NCBI RefSeq assembly: GCF_030347395.1
Contig: NZ_CP128170.1
Span: forward strand, 372,001 to 436,000
Direction of reading: 5' to 3'
From: Microbacterium sp. ET2
GTDB lineage: Bacteria > Actinomycetota > Actinomycetes > Actinomycetales > Microbacteriaceae
Length of the DNA: 64,000 nucleotides
Each line of letters opens with the position of its first letter. Position 1 is the first letter of the stretch. Positions 29,007 to 39,140 of this stretch are shown in pieces. The notes below the pieces were generated by a model. It was not told where the DNA came from. It saw only the letters and a program-made list of their open reading frames with translations, and searched no databases. The translations under genes were made by a program, and so were the position numbers.

Positions 29007-31676
29007 ATGCGCGAACTCACCCAGACGGAGGCCATCGACCTCGTCGGTCGCTACGAGGCGGGGCAGGGCATCCCCGAATCCATGCGTGCCAACGTCCGCC
29101 TGCTGGGCGCCCTCCTCGGACAGGTCCTCCGCGAAAGCGGCTCGCCGGGACTCTTCGATGATGTCGAACGCCTGCGGATCGCCACGATCCAGGCGTACAC
29201 CGATGAGACCGACGAGGCCTTCGCCCGCGCCGCCGAGATCGCCGATTCGTTCTCGGTGACCCGTGCGGACGAGGTCGCCCGGGCCTTCACCTGCTACTTC
29301 CACCTGGCCAACCTCGTCGAGGAGCACCAGCGCGTGAGGGTTCTGCGCGAGCGCGACCGCACGCCCGATGCCGACGGGGATTCGATTCCCGCAGCCTTCC
29401 GGCGACTGGCCGACGAGGTGGGCGAGGACGCCGCGACCAAGCGCCTGCAGTCACTGCGTTTCCACCCCGTGTTCACCGCACATCCCACCGAGGCGCGTCG
29501 TCGGGCGGTGTCGACCAGCATCCGCCGACTCGCCGCCCTTGTCACCGAGCACGAGAGCGCACCGGAGGGCGGCAGCGAACAGCGACGCGCCCGTCGGCGC
29601 ATGCTGGAGGAGATCGACACCCTCTGGCGGACCGCACCGCTGAGGCATGAGAAGCCCACGCCGACGGATGAGGTCCGCGCGGTCATGGCCGTCTTCGACG
29701 AGACCCTCTACACCGCCATCCCTCACGTCTATCGTCGTGTCGACGACGCGCTCCAGGCCGAGCGAGCCGGCAGCGCCGCGCCGCTGGTGCGGCCCTTCGT
29801 CCGCATCGGGTCGTGGGTCGGCGGCGACCGGGACGGCAACCCGTTCGTCACCGCGTCGGTGACCCGCAAGGCGGCCGCCATCGCCAGCGAGCACGTGCTG
29901 CGCGGGCTCGAGCGCTCTGCCGAGCGAATCGGACGCACCCTGACCCTGGATGCCGCGACCACCCCCCCGAGTCCCGATGCCGTCGCGCTGTGGCAGCGTC
30001 TTCGCACCGAGGACGACGACGCGGCAGCGGAGATCGCCGCGCGGTCGCCGGAGGAACCCCATCGGCAGATCCTCCTCATGGTGGCCCGCAAGATCGAGGC
30101 CACGAGGCTCCGCAACGCCGACCTGGCCTACAGCGACCCGGAGGAGCTGCACCGTCAGCTCCGCGTGGTGCAGGACTCGCTCGTCGCCGCACGGGCGCCC
30201 CGGCAGGCCTACGGACACCTGCAGCAGCTCATCTGGCAGGTGCAGACCTACGGGTTCCACCTCAGCGAGCTGGAGGTGCGCCAGCACTCCGCCGTACACG
30301 CGAAGGTGCTCGCCGAGCTCGATGCCGGCCAGCCTCGCTCGGAGCTGACCGAGGAAGTGCTCGACGTCTTCCGGGCGGTGCTCTTCCTCCAGGATCGCTA
30401 CGGGCCCCGCGCCGCGGGGCGCTACATCGTGTCGTTCACCCAGTCCGCGGATGACCTGGCCGCCGTCCACCGTCTCGCCCGCCACGCCGCGGGACCCGAC
30501 GGTCGCGTGCCCGTCCTCGACGTCATCCCGCTGTTCGAGACCTTCGCCGACCTCCAAGCCGCCCCGCGGATCCTCGCCGAGATCGCCCTGCACCCCGAGT
30601 TCGAAGCCCGGCTGCAGGCGACGGGCAGGCGCATGGAGGTCATGCTCGGCTACTCCGACTCGTCCAAGGACGTCGGACCCGTCGCGGCGACCCTCGCCCT
30701 CTACCAGGCGCAGGCGCAGATCTCGGCGTGGGCGCAGGAGAACGGCATCGAGCTGACGCTCTTCCACGGTCGGGGCGGTGCGCTCGGTCGCGGCGGCGGA
30801 CCGGCGAACTCCGCGATCCTCGCGCAGCCGCCGGGTTCGGTGGACGGGCGCTTCAAGCTCACCGAGCAGGGAGAGGTCATCTTCGCTCGCTACGGTGACC
30901 CGGCGATCGCGATGCGTCACATCGATCAGGTGGTCGCGGCGATGCTGCTGGCCTCCTCCCCCTCGATCGAGACACGAAACCACGCCGCCGCCGAGCGGTT
31001 CGCCGGCGTGGCCGCGCGCATGGACGAGGCCTCCCGCGCCCGCTTCCTCGAGCTGGTGAAGGCTCCGGGATTCGCCCCGTGGTTCGCCCAGGTCACGCCG
31101 ATGGAGGAGATCGGCCTCCTGGCTCTCGGCTCCCGGCCGGCCCGGCGCGGCCTGTCGGTGGAGTCGCTCGCCGACCTCCGGGCCATCCCGTGGGTGTTCG
31201 CGTGGACGCAGGCGCGCATCAACCTGGCGGGCTGGTTCGGTCTCGGCACGGCCCTCGAGGCCGTCGGCGACGAGGAGGTGCTGCGAAGCGCGTACCAGGA
31301 GTGGCCACTGTTCCGGACCCTCATCGACAACGTCGCGATGAGCCTCGCCAAGGCCGACGCGCGAATCGCCCGGCGCTACCTCGACCTCGGCGACCGCGAC
31401 GACCTCGCCGACCTGGTGATGGGCGAGATGGAGCTCACCCGAGCCTGGGTCGTCCGGGTGACCGGGGGCGCGGAGCTCCTGGGCAACAAGCCGGTGCTTC
31501 AGCGGGCGGTGAAGATGCGCAGCCCCTACGTCGATGCGCTGTCACTGCTCCAGCTGCGTGCGCTGCGATCACTCCGGCAGGATGCCGCGGCCGGCTCCCC
31601 CGCCGATCCCGAGCAGCAGCGCCTCCTGCTGCTCTCGGTCAGCGGCGTCGCGGCCGGCCTTCAGAACACCGGCTGA
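29007..31676 (+). CDS. ppc: phosphoenolpyruvate carboxylase
   Basis: Carboxylates phosphoenolpyruvate with bicarbonate to oxaloacetate, refilling the TCA cycle. The 889-residue protein has [11 protein letters not shown] with catalytic His159, the second active-site signature [11 protein letters not shown] near 543-553, and the mobile-loop [14 protein letters not shown] near 585. The ATG at 29007 is chosen over an upstream in-frame ATG at 28893 because the -10 element TACCGT lies six bases before it and homologues begin here. Its end overlaps the convergent mfd gene by 16 bases. Confidence 0.97.
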   Translation: MRELTQTEAIDLVGRYEAGQGIPESMRANVRLLGALLGQVLRESGSPGLFDDVERLRIATIQAYTDETDEAFARAAEIADSFSVTRADEVARAFTCYFHLANLVEEHQRVRVLRERDRTPDADGDSIPAAFRRLADEVGEDAATKRLQSLRFHPVFTAHPTEARRRAVSTSIRRLAALVTEHESAPEGGSEQRRARRRMLEEIDTLWRTAPLRHEKPTPTDEVRAVMAVFDETLYTAIPHVYRRVDDALQAERAGSAAPLVRPFVRIGSWVGGDRDGNPFVTASVTRKAAAIASEHVLRGLERSAERIGRTLTLDAATTPPSPDAVALWQRLRTEDDDAAAEIAARSPEEPHRQILLMVARKIEATRLRNADLAYSDPEELHRQLRVVQDSLVAARAPRQAYGHLQQLIWQVQTYGFHLSELEVRQHSAVHAKVLAELDAGQPRSELTEEVLDVFRAVLFLQDRYGPRAAGRYIVSFTQSADDLAAVHRLARHAAGPDGRVPVLDVIPLFETFADLQAAPRILAEIALHPEFEARLQATGRRMEVMLGYSDSSKDVGPVAATLALYQAQAQISAWAQENGIELTLFHGRGGALGRGGGPANSAILAQPPGSVDGRFKLTEQGEVIFARYGDPAIAMRHIDQVVAAMLLASSPSIETRNHAAAERFAGVAARMDEASRARFLELVKAPGFAPWFAQVTPMEEIGLLALGSRPARRGLSVESLADLRAIPWVFAWTQARINLAGWFGLGTALEAVGDEEVLRSAYQEWPLFRTLIDNVAMSLAKADARIARRYLDLGDRDDLADLVMGEMELTRAWVVRVTGGAELLGNKPVLQRAVKMRSPYVDALSLLQLRALRSLRQDAAAGSPADPEQQRLLLLSVSGVAAGLQNTG

Positions 31677-34600
31677 TCCGCGGCGGCGGGTTCTGCGACC
31701 GGCTCGGGCCACAGCTGCGTGAGCAGCTGATCGACCCACGCCAGCAGTTCCGCGCCACCCAGCGGTGCGTCACCGGCGCGCGGAAGGGGCACCACGAGCG
31801 CCTCCCCGCCGGCGAGGAGCTTCGCTTTGGGGTGCAGGCGCTGCAACCGCACGCGCATGGAGTCCGGGAGGTCAGCCGGCGCGATGCGCAGGTTCGGTCC
31901 CATCGCCACGACGTCGCTGAGGCCCGCACGCGCAGCTTTCCGCCGCAGGCGCGCGACGGCGACGAGGCCGTCGACCTCGGCGGGGGGCTCGCCGTAGCGG
32001 TCGCGCAGCTCGTCGATGACCGCGTCGATCGGATCGCGCCCCTCGGCCTCGCGCGAGACCGCCGTGGGCACCGCGGCTGCAGAGAGCTTCTGGTAGGCCT
32101 CCAGCCGCAGCCGCTCGCTGTCGATGTAGTCCTCGGGAAGGCGTGCCTGCACCGGCAGCTCGAGCCGCAGCTCGGTGGGACCCTCGGTGTCCTCACCGCG
32201 GAAGGTCGCCACCGCCTCGCCGATCATGCGGAGGTAGAGGTCGAAGCCGACGCCCGCGATGTGACCGGCCTGTTCGGCGCCGAGGAGGTTTCCCGCGCCG
32301 CGCAGCTCGAGGTCCTTCAACGCCACCTGCATACCGCTGCCCAGGTCGTTGTTGACGGCGATGGTCTCGAGGCGGTCGGCCGCGGTCTCGGACAGCGGCT
32401 TCACCTCGTCATAGAGGAAATAGGCGTAGGCGCGCTCGCGGGCCCGGCCCACCCGGCCGCGCAGCTGATGCAGCTGCGACAGCCCGTATTTGTCGGCCCG
32501 GTCGATGATGATCGTGTTGGCGTTGGCGATGTCGAGCCCGGTCTCGATGATGGTCGTGCACACCAGCACATCCGCCCTGCGCTCCCAGAAGTCGTCGACG
32601 ACCTGCTCGAGCTGATGCTCGCCCATCTGCCCGTGGGCGACCGCCACGCGCGCCTCGGGGACGAGCTCGGCGATATGGGCGGCCACGCGCTGGATCGAAG
32701 ACACCCGGTTGTGCACGTAGAACACCTGCCCCTCGCGCAGGAGCTCCCGCCGGATCGCCGCGGTGATCTGCTTGTCGTTGCGGGCTCCCACATAGGTCAG
32801 GATCGGATGCCGGTCCTCGGGCGGTGTCGCGAGGGTCGACATCTCGCGGATGCCGGTCACGGCCATCTCCAGCGTGCGCGGGATCGGCGTGGCGCTCATG
32901 GCCAGGATGTCGACATTGGTCTTCAGCTTCTTCAGGGCGTCCTTGTGCTCGACGCCGAACCGCTGCTCCTCATCGATGATCATGAGCCCGAGATCTTTGA
33001 AGATCACCCGCTCCGTGAGGATGCGGTGGGTGCCGATGACCATGTCGATCGTTCCGTCGGCCAGGCCCGCGACGATCTCCTTGGCCTGCTTGTCGGTCTG
33101 GAACCGCGACAGGGCGCGCACCTTCACCGGGAATCCGGCGAAGCGCTCGGTGAAGGTCTCGAGGTGCTGCTTGACCAGGAGGGTGGTCGGTACCAGCATG
33201 GCGACCTGCTTGCCGTCCTGGATCGCCTTGAAAGCCGCCCGCACCGCCACCTCGGTCTTGCCGAAGCCGACATCGCCCGAGAGCAGTCGGTCCATGGGGA
33301 TGGGCTTTTCCATGTCGGCCTTGATCTCGTCGATCGTCTGGAGCCTGGTCCGGCGTCTCGGCGAACGGGAAGGCTTCCTCGAGCTCGCGCTGCCAGGGCG
33401 TGTCGGGTCCGAAGGCGTGGCCTCGCGCCGCCATCCGTGCGGAGTAGAGCTTGACCAGCTCCACGGCGATGTCGCGCACCGCCTTGCGAGCACGCCCCTT
33501 GGCCTGGGCCCAGTCGCTGCCGCCCATCTTCGACAGAGTGGGTGCCTCACCGCCGACGTATTTCGACAGCAGGTCGAGCTGGTCGGTGGGCACGAAGAGC
33601 TTGTCGCCGGGGTACCCGCGCTTGGAGGGCGCGTATTCGAGCACCAGGTACTCCCGGACACTCTTGACGGCGTTGCGGCCGCCGCTGGACACCTCTCGCT
33701 GGGTGAGCTCGACGAAGCGGCCGATGCCGTGGGTGGCGTGGACGACGTGATCGCCGGTCTTCAGCTGGAGCGGGTCGACGACGTTGCGCCGACGCGACGC
33801 GAGCTTCTTGACCACCCGCGTATCCCCGCCGATGGTGCGGCCGTAGAACTCCGACTCGGTCAGCACCGACAGCTGCGCCTCGGCGACTTCGAATCCGCGC
33901 TCGAGCGAACAGGCGACCACCTGGGCGACGCCCGGCTCGGGAGCATCGTCGATGGTGTCCACACGCCGGGCGGCGAGGCCGCGCTCGGCGAGCACATCGC
34001 GGGCGCGCTCGACGAGCCCGCCGCCGGAGGCCATGACGACGACCCGCCACCCGGCGCGGAGCCTCTCGGCGACATGGCTGACCGCGCCGTCGACATTGCC
34101 CTGGAAGGAGGGGACGGATGTCGCGGCGACACGGGTGACGCCGGTCTCACCCGGCTGCAGCAGTCCTTCGGCCGAGGCGTCGGCGGCCCCGGAATCGAAA
34201 GAGCCTCAGGCTCCACCACACGCCCTCGCGCTCGGCGACGACATCCCGCAGCCTCGGGAGCGGGACGAAGTCGCCGGCACCGAGGTCGATGGGCGACTCG
34301 GCTCCCGAGGTGGCCGCGTTCCACGCGGCATCCAGGAACTCCCTGTTGGTGTCGCTGAGAGTGGTCGCCCGTGTCACCGCGCGCTCAGGGTCGACCAGGG
34401 CGACCGCGGTGCCCCGGGGGAAGTAGTCCACCAGGGTGACCAGCTGATCGACCACAGCCGGCATCAGCGATTCCATCCCCTCGACGGGGATGCCCTCGGC
34501 CATCTTCTCGAGCATGCCGCGCAACCCCGGGAACTCGTCCTTGAGCTGACGAGCCCGGTCGCGGACGGCCTCGGTGAGGATCAGCTCGCGACTGGCCAGC

Positions 34601-35289
34601 AGGCTCACCGCGGTGACCTCACCCGGCAGGGAGCGCTGGTCGGCGACGGAGAACGCGCGGATCTGGTCGACCTCGTCGCCGAAGAACTCCACGCGGTAGG
34701 GGTGCTCGGCGGTGGGAGGGAAGACGTCGAGGATGCCGCCGCGCAGGGCGAATTCGCCGCGCCGCGAGACCATGTCGACGCGGTGGTAGGCGCGCTCGAC
34801 GAGCATCGCGGCGACCTGGCCGAGGTCGTGGCCGCGCTCGCCGACCGCGAGTTCGATCGGCGTCGCCTCATCCAGCCCTGCGGCCAGCGGCTGCACCGCC
34901 CCGCGGACGGAGGCCGTGACGACGAGCGTGTCGTCCGCGTGCAGCCGCGCGAGCCGGCCGAGGACGTCGAGACGTCGCCCCACGATTTCGGGCGTGGGGC
35001 TCAGCCGCTCGTGCGGCAGCGTCTCCCACGCGGGGAAATGGCGCACCTCGGCGTGAGGAAGAAGCGCCTGCAGGGCCGGTCCCAGCGTCTCAGCCCGACG
35101 ACCGGTGGGCGCGATCGCCAGCAGCACCGCGGGCTTGCCTGCTGCGCGACGTCGCTCGAGGAGCGCCGCGAGAAGCGGCGCATCGACCCCTTCGACCACC
35201 GAGTACTCGGCGTCGGCCACGCCGGCGGTCACCGCCTCCCGGAAGGAGTCAGCCTGCTCGAGGGCGCGCACGATCCCGGGAATTGTCAC
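31661..35289 (-). CDS. mfd: transcription-repair coupling factor Mfd, two one-base insertions in this sequence
   Basis: Displaces RNA polymerase stalled at DNA damage and recruits UvrA. Three frames together give the full family: UvrB-like N-terminal part from GTG 35289, the RNA polymerase-interacting domain ([16 protein letters not shown]), helicase motifs [15 protein letters not shown] and [12 protein letters not shown], the [15 protein letters not shown] motif, and the C-terminal TRCF domain. Extra bases at 34204-34205 and 33344-33345, each turning plus-strand GAGCT into GAGCCT, cause the frame changes. Correcting both yields 1208 residues, the normal length. The start is leaderless after TAGACT. 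Sequencing error is likelier than decay. Confidence 0.93.
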
Positions 35290-35295
35290 CGGAGA

Positions 35296-35301
35296 AGTCT
35301 A
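35296..35301 (-). promoter_or_regulatory. -10 hexamer TAGACT, leaderless start of mfd
   Basis: Leftward TAGACT ends six bases before the mfd GTG at 35289. A divergent TAGGAT lies 25 bases away for the neighbouring gene. Confidence 0.6.
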
Positions 35302-35325
35302 CGGTCGCCCGCCGACATCGGCTCC

Positions 35326-35331
35326 TAGGAT
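35326..35331 (+). promoter_or_regulatory. -10 hexamer TAGGAT, leaderless start
   Basis: TAGGAT ends six bases before the GTG at 35338. Together with the mfd promoter it forms a compact divergent leaderless promoter pair. Confidence 0.6.
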
Positions 35332-35337
35332 GTCAGC

Positions 35338-35841
35338 GTGAGCACACCCTCCACCCCCGGCGGCTACGCCCCGCCGCCCGGCTACGCACCGCCCGCGGGA
35401 TACCTCCCCCCGGCGGGCCCCGCCCACGGAGCGGGATGGGCCCCCTCGCAGCCGAAACCGGCACGCGGCGTCGCCCTCGGGCTGACGGCCTTCCTCCTGG
35501 CCCTGGGCGCGGCGGTCCTCGCCCCCGCGGCGGGTGGAATCGGCGGCTACTTCATCGGCGCCGGAACCGGCGAGCGTCTCATGGCCGGCACCCTGGGCAC
35601 GGACTTCGACTGGTCGCTGCTGAGCCCCGTGCGCGACTGGGTCCTGCTGGCCGAGATCGGCTTCTGGGCCGGAACGGTCCTCGGCCTCTGGGCGATCGTG
35701 CAGGGGATCATCGCCATCGCCCGCCGTGCCGGGCGCGGGTGGGGCATCGCGGCTGTGGTCGTGGCGGCGCTCGGACCCGTGGTCTTCGGGTTGACGCTCC
35801 AGGCGGTGATCGTGGCGGGGCTCGCGGCGGCCGCGAGCTGA
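35338..35841 (+). CDS. membrane protein with Pro/Gly/Tyr-rich cytoplasmic leader
   Basis: A 167-residue protein. Residues 1-40 repeat PPxGY-like units (GGYAPPPGYAPPAGYLPP), a low-complexity leader common in actinobacterial membrane proteins. It is followed by three or four hydrophobic segments: about 45-75, 103-125 and 135-162, with a short loop containing TDFDW. No enzymatic motif is visible and the function is unknown. It diverges from mfd and converges with pth at ten bases distance. Confidence 0.75.
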   Translation: MSTPSTPGGYAPPPGYAPPAGYLPPAGPAHGAGWAPSQPKPARGVALGLTAFLLALGAAVLAPAAGGIGGYFIGAGTGERLMAGTLGTDFDWSLLSPVRDWVLLAEIGFWAGTVLGLWAIVQGIIAIARRAGRGWGIAAVVVAALGPVVFGLTLQAVIVAGLAAAAS

Positions 35842-35851
35842 CGTCCGCGCG

Positions 35852-36436
35852 TCAGGTGCGGGGAGCGTGGAAGCGCTGCTGAGCCGCGACCAGTCCGTGT
35901 TCGATGATGTCTTCGACCGCGTCGGCGGCATCGGAGACCAGCAGCGACACGGCGTCGCGGTCACCGGCGGGGAAGGGCTGGAGAACCCAGTCCGCCGCGT
36001 CCTGCCGTCCTGGCGGACGGCCGATCCCCACCCGCACCCGGGTGAAGTCGGGGTAACCGAGCGCCGCGGCCACGTCACGGACGCCGTTGTGACCACCGTG
36101 CCCGCCGCCGGCCTTCAGTCGCACGGTGTCGAACGGGATGTCGAGCTCGTCGTGGACGACCACGATGCGCTCGCGCTCGGTCCGGTAGAAGCGGGCCAGC
36201 TGCGAGACCGGACCGCCCGACACGTTCATGAACGAGTTGGGCTTGGCGAGGATGAGCTTCGCCCCGCCGGGGCGCAGCCACGTCTCCGCGACGCGCGCAT
36301 GGGCGCGATGGGCCCGGAAGGGGGCGTCGCGCCTGCCGGCCAGCTCGTCGAGGACGAGCTGGCCGACGTTGTGGCGTGTGCGTTCGTAGCGCGGCCCCGG
36401 GTTTCCGAGCCCCACCACGAGCCACGTGTCCGGCAT
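35852..36436 (-). CDS. pth: peptidyl-tRNA hydrolase
   Basis: Releases peptides from prematurely dissociated peptidyl-tRNA. The 194-residue protein has the family opening VVGLGNPGPRYERTRHNVG with catalytic His22, KPNSFMNVSG, the VHDELDIPFDTVRLK segment with its catalytic Asp, and GGGHGGHNGVRD. It begins nine bases after the rplY stop on the same strand and is probably co-transcribed with it, an arrangement conserved across bacteria. Confidence 0.97.
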   Translation of the reverse strand: MPDTWLVVGLGNPGPRYERTRHNVGQLVLDELAGRRDAPFRAHRAHARVAETWLRPGGAKLILAKPNSFMNVSGGPVSQLARFYRTERERIVVVHDELDIPFDTVRLKAGGGHGGHNGVRDVAAALGYPDFTRVRVGIGRPPGRQDAADWVLQPFPAGDRDAVSLLVSDAADAVEDIIEHGLVAAQQRFHAPRT

Positions 36437-36445
36437 GGCCGGTGA

Positions 36446-37111
36446 TTACTCGCTGTCGGAGGCCTCGTCGCCCGACGCCTCGCCCTCGCCCTGCTCGGAG
36501 TCCTCGGCCTGCTCGGCGGCGACCTCGGCGTCGGCCTCGGCGATCTCCTCTTCGGCGATGAGGGTGGACACCGGAACGGCGATCGCCACGACGAGGACGT
36601 CGGCGTCGGTCACCAGCGTCGCGCCGCGGGGCAGGGAGAGGTCGCCCGCGGTGATGTGGCTGCCGTCCTCGAGGCCCTCGACATCGACCTCGACGGTCTC
36701 GGGGATGTGCGTGGCCTCGACCTCGAGCGACACGGTGGCCGCGTCGAGGTTCGCGATGGTGCCGGCGAAGGGCTCGCCGGTGATGATGACGGGGACGTCG
36801 ACCTGGACCTTCTCGCCCTTCTTGACCACGAGCAGGTCGATGTGCTCGATGATCTGGTGCACCGGGTCCTTCTGCACGTCCTTCACGAGCGCGAGCTGCG
36901 ACACGCCGTCGACCTGGAGGTCGAGCACGGCGTTGGCGCGGCGGATCAGCAGCGCGGTCTGGTGGCCGGGCAGCGCGAGGTGCACGGGGTCGGTGCCGTG
37001 GCCGTAGAGGACGGCGGGGATCTTGCCGGCGGCACGGAGGCGGCGGGCGAAACCCTTGCCGAAGTTCTCGCGGCGCTCGGCGGCGACGGTGGTGTCGGTC
37101 TCGGTGGGCAT
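36446..37111 (-). CDS. rplY: 50S ribosomal protein L25 (CTC form)
   Basis: Binds 5S rRNA in the large subunit. The 221-residue protein is the long CTC type: the L25 domain (about 1-95, with RENFGKGFARRLRAAGKIPAVLYG) plus the beta-rich TL5 C-terminal domain, and an acidic tail of about 30 residues (AEADAEVAAEQAEDSE). The ATG at 37111 is preceded by GAGGAGA. pth follows immediately. A short hairpin CAGGC/GCCTG at 37125-37138 lies in the leader. Confidence 0.95.
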   Translation of the reverse strand: MPTETDTTVAAERRENFGKGFARRLRAAGKIPAVLYGHGTDPVHLALPGHQTALLIRRANAVLDLQVDGVSQLALVKDVQKDPVHQIIEHIDLLVVKKGEKVQVDVPVIITGEPFAGTIANLDAATVSLEVEATHIPETVEVDVEGLEDGSHITAGDLSLPRGATLVTDADVLVVAIAVPVSTLIAEEEIAEADAEVAAEQAEDSEQGEGEASGDEASDSE

Positions 37112-37304
37112 GGTGTTCTCCTCGCAGGCTCTCGCCTGTCGTATCGGCCTCGCGGGGCCTGGATCTGGGTCTGGGTCGACTCGAACGCGAGCGCGTGAGG
37201 AAAACGAGCCTTCACACCCCCGTCGATCACGGATCCGCGCCGCGGCCTGCGCAGACGGGATCCCTCGCCGAAGTCCAGTGGGAGAGTCTACCAGCGACCG
37301 GCGA

Positions 37305-37310
37305 TAGCAT
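37305..37310 (+). promoter_or_regulatory. -10 hexamer TAGCAT for a small membrane protein gene
   Basis: TAGCAT stands 31 bases before the ATG at 37342, leaving a leader of about 25 bases that contains GGAGGA. Confidence 0.4.
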
Positions 37311-37341
37311 GGGAGACACTGCCATCCCGACGGAGGACACC

Positions 37342-37464
37342 ATGGAATACGGCTTTCTCTCGCACGTGCTCGTCTGGGTCGTCGGGGCCATCACGGCAGT
37401 CGGTGCCGTCGGCGCGGTCCTGGCGATCTTCTCCATGGCGCGCACGGCCTATCGCAAGGACTGA
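37342..37464 (+). CDS. 40-residue single-pass membrane protein
   Basis: A small protein of 40 residues, almost all one hydrophobic helix (about 8-31, VLVWVVGAITAVGAVGAVLA) flanked by MEYGFLSH and a basic tail ending TAYRKD. A strong GGAGGA four bases before the ATG and an upstream TAGCAT -10 element support expression. It lies between rplY (divergent) and gnd (same strand). No function is known to me. A longer reading from 37195 has no ribosome-binding site and is not preferred. Confidence 0.65.
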   Translation: MEYGFLSHVLVWVVGAITAVGAVGAVLAIFSMARTAYRKD

Positions 37465-37501
37465 CCCCGGCACCGCAGTCGGGCGATCGGGGTGAACCCG
37501 A

Positions 37502-37507
37502 TAACCT
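37502..37507 (+). promoter_or_regulatory. -10 hexamer TAACCT, leaderless start of gnd
   Basis: TAACCT ends six bases before the GTG at 37514; this supports the long N-terminal form of the protein. Confidence 0.55.
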
Positions 37508-37513
37508 GAAACG

Positions 37514-39109
37514 GTGACCGATCCTTCCCGCTCGACGAAGATCTCCACCGACCGCGACGACCAGCCCGGGTCGACCGAGGAACACGAGGGGGCACCCGCC
37601 CCCGAGGACGTGCCTCGCCCCCGGGCCGAGGCAGGGGTCGCCGCCCCCTCCGACTCCGCCGCCATCGCCAACATCGGGGTCGTGGGACTGGCCGTCATGG
37701 GCTCGAATCTCGCCCGCAATCTCGCCAGCCGCGAGGGCAACTCGGTCGCGGTGTTCAACCGCAGCCGCGAGAAGACCGACCACCTGCTCGAGGCTCACCC
37801 CGAGGCGGGCTTCGTGGCGACGTTCTCCTACGAGGAGTTCGCCGCCGCCCTGTCCACCCCCCGGACGGCGATCATCATGGTCAAGGCCGGCCGCGGAACC
37901 GACGCCGTGATCGACGAACTCGTCCGCGTCTTCGAGCCGGGCGACATCATCGTCGACGGCGGCAATGCGCTGTTCAGCGACACCATCCGCCGCGAGAAGG
38001 CCGTTCGCGAGACCGGCATCAACTTCGTCGGCATGGGCGTCTCCGGCGGCGAGGAGGGAGCTCTGCTCGGCCCGTCGCTCATGCCGGGCGGCTCCGACGA
38101 ATCATGGGTGACGCTCGGCCCGATCCTGCGGTCCATCGCGGCCGTGGCCGAGGGCGAGCCCTGCGTCACGCACGTGGGGCATGACGGTGCCGGTCACTTC
38201 GTGAAGATGATCCACAACGGCATCGAGTACGCCGACATGCAGCTGATCGCCGAGGCGTACGACCTCATCCGGCGGGGCACCGGCAAGTCGCCCGCCGAGA
38301 TCGCCGACGTGTTCGCCGAGTGGAACCGCGGTGAGCTCGAGTCGTACCTCATCGAGATCACCGCCGAGGTGCTCCGACAGAACGACGCCACGTCGCAGCG
38401 TCCCCTGGTGGACGTGATCCTCGATCAGGCCGGCGCGAAGGGCACCGGCGCATGGACGGTGCAGACCGCCCTGGATCTCGGCGTTCCCGTATCGGGCATC
38501 GCCGAGGCGGTCTTCGCCCGCTCGCTGTCGTCGCACCCCGACCAGCGGCAGGCTGCCGCCGGACTCCCGGGGCCCGCGGAGGACGCCGTCGGATCCTCCA
38601 TCACCGATCCGGACGCCTTCATCGAGCAGGTGCGGCTGGCCCTGTACGCGTCGAAGATCGTCGCCTACTCGCAGGGCTTCGACGCCATCCGTGCCGGTGC
38701 CGCCCAGTACGGCTGGAAGATCGACCTGGGCGCGGTGTCGCGCATCTGGCGCGGCGGGTGCATCATCCGCGCGCAGTTCCTCAACCGCATCGCAGACGCC
38801 TACGCCGAGACGGCAGACCTTCCGGTGCTGCTCGCCGCACCCTACTTCGTCGAGGCGCTGGGCCGCGCCCAGGATTCCTGGCGGCACATCGTCGCGACGG
38901 CGGCGACGGCAGGCATCCCCGCGCCCGCGTTCTCGTCGTCCCTGGCGTATTACGACGGCTTGCGCGCTCCCCGTCTCCCGGCAGCGCTCATCCAGGGTCA
39001 GCGCGACTTCTTCGGCGCCCACACGTACCGCCGCATCGACCGGGAGGGCACCTTCCACACACTCTGGTCGGGCGACCGTTCCGAGGTCACGGCCGAAGAC
39101 ACGCACTGA
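37514..39109 (+). CDS. gnd: 6-phosphogluconate dehydrogenase, decarboxylating
   Basis: Oxidatively decarboxylates 6-phosphogluconate to ribulose 5-phosphate in the pentose phosphate pathway. The nucleotide fold starts at IGVVGLAVMGSNLARN, followed by the NRSREKT cofactor-specificity loop, GVSGGEEGA, and the catalytic GHFVKMIHNGIEY with its lysine. The C-terminal all-helical domain ends in ALIQGQRDFFGAHTYRR. At 531 residues it has about 50 extra N-terminal residues, Pro/Glu-rich and probably disordered. The leaderless signal before GTG 37514 supports this start; a GTG about 33 codons later is an alternative. Confidence 0.96.
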   Translation: MTDPSRSTKISTDRDDQPGSTEEHEGAPAPEDVPRPRAEAGVAAPSDSAAIANIGVVGLAVMGSNLARNLASREGNSVAVFNRSREKTDHLLEAHPEAGFVATFSYEEFAAALSTPRTAIIMVKAGRGTDAVIDELVRVFEPGDIIVDGGNALFSDTIRREKAVRETGINFVGMGVSGGEEGALLGPSLMPGGSDESWVTLGPILRSIAAVAEGEPCVTHVGHDGAGHFVKMIHNGIEYADMQLIAEAYDLIRRGTGKSPAEIADVFAEWNRGELESYLIEITAEVLRQNDATSQRPLVDVILDQAGAKGTGAWTVQTALDLGVPVSGIAEAVFARSLSSHPDQRQAAAGLPGPAEDAVGSSITDPDAFIEQVRLALYASKIVAYSQGFDAIRAGAAQYGWKIDLGAVSRIWRGGCIIRAQFLNRIADAYAETADLPVLLAAPYFVEALGRAQDSWRHIVATAATAGIPAPAFSSSLAYYDGLRAPRLPAALIQGQRDFFGAHTYRRIDREGTFHTLWSGDRSEVTAEDTH

Positions 39110-39128
39110 TCGCTCCCGTCCCTCGGAC

Positions 39129-39134
39129 TAGGGT
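39129..39134 (+). promoter_or_regulatory. -10 hexamer TAGGGT, leaderless start
   Basis: TAGGGT ends six bases before the ATG at 39141, overlapping the spacer after gnd. Confidence 0.55.
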
Positions 39135-39140
39135 CGGAGG

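Noticed and set aside
31679..33454. Plus-strand open frame continuing past ppc over mfd
   Set aside because: Antisense to conserved Mfd helicase motifs; no known domain, and it begins within ppc in the wrong frame.
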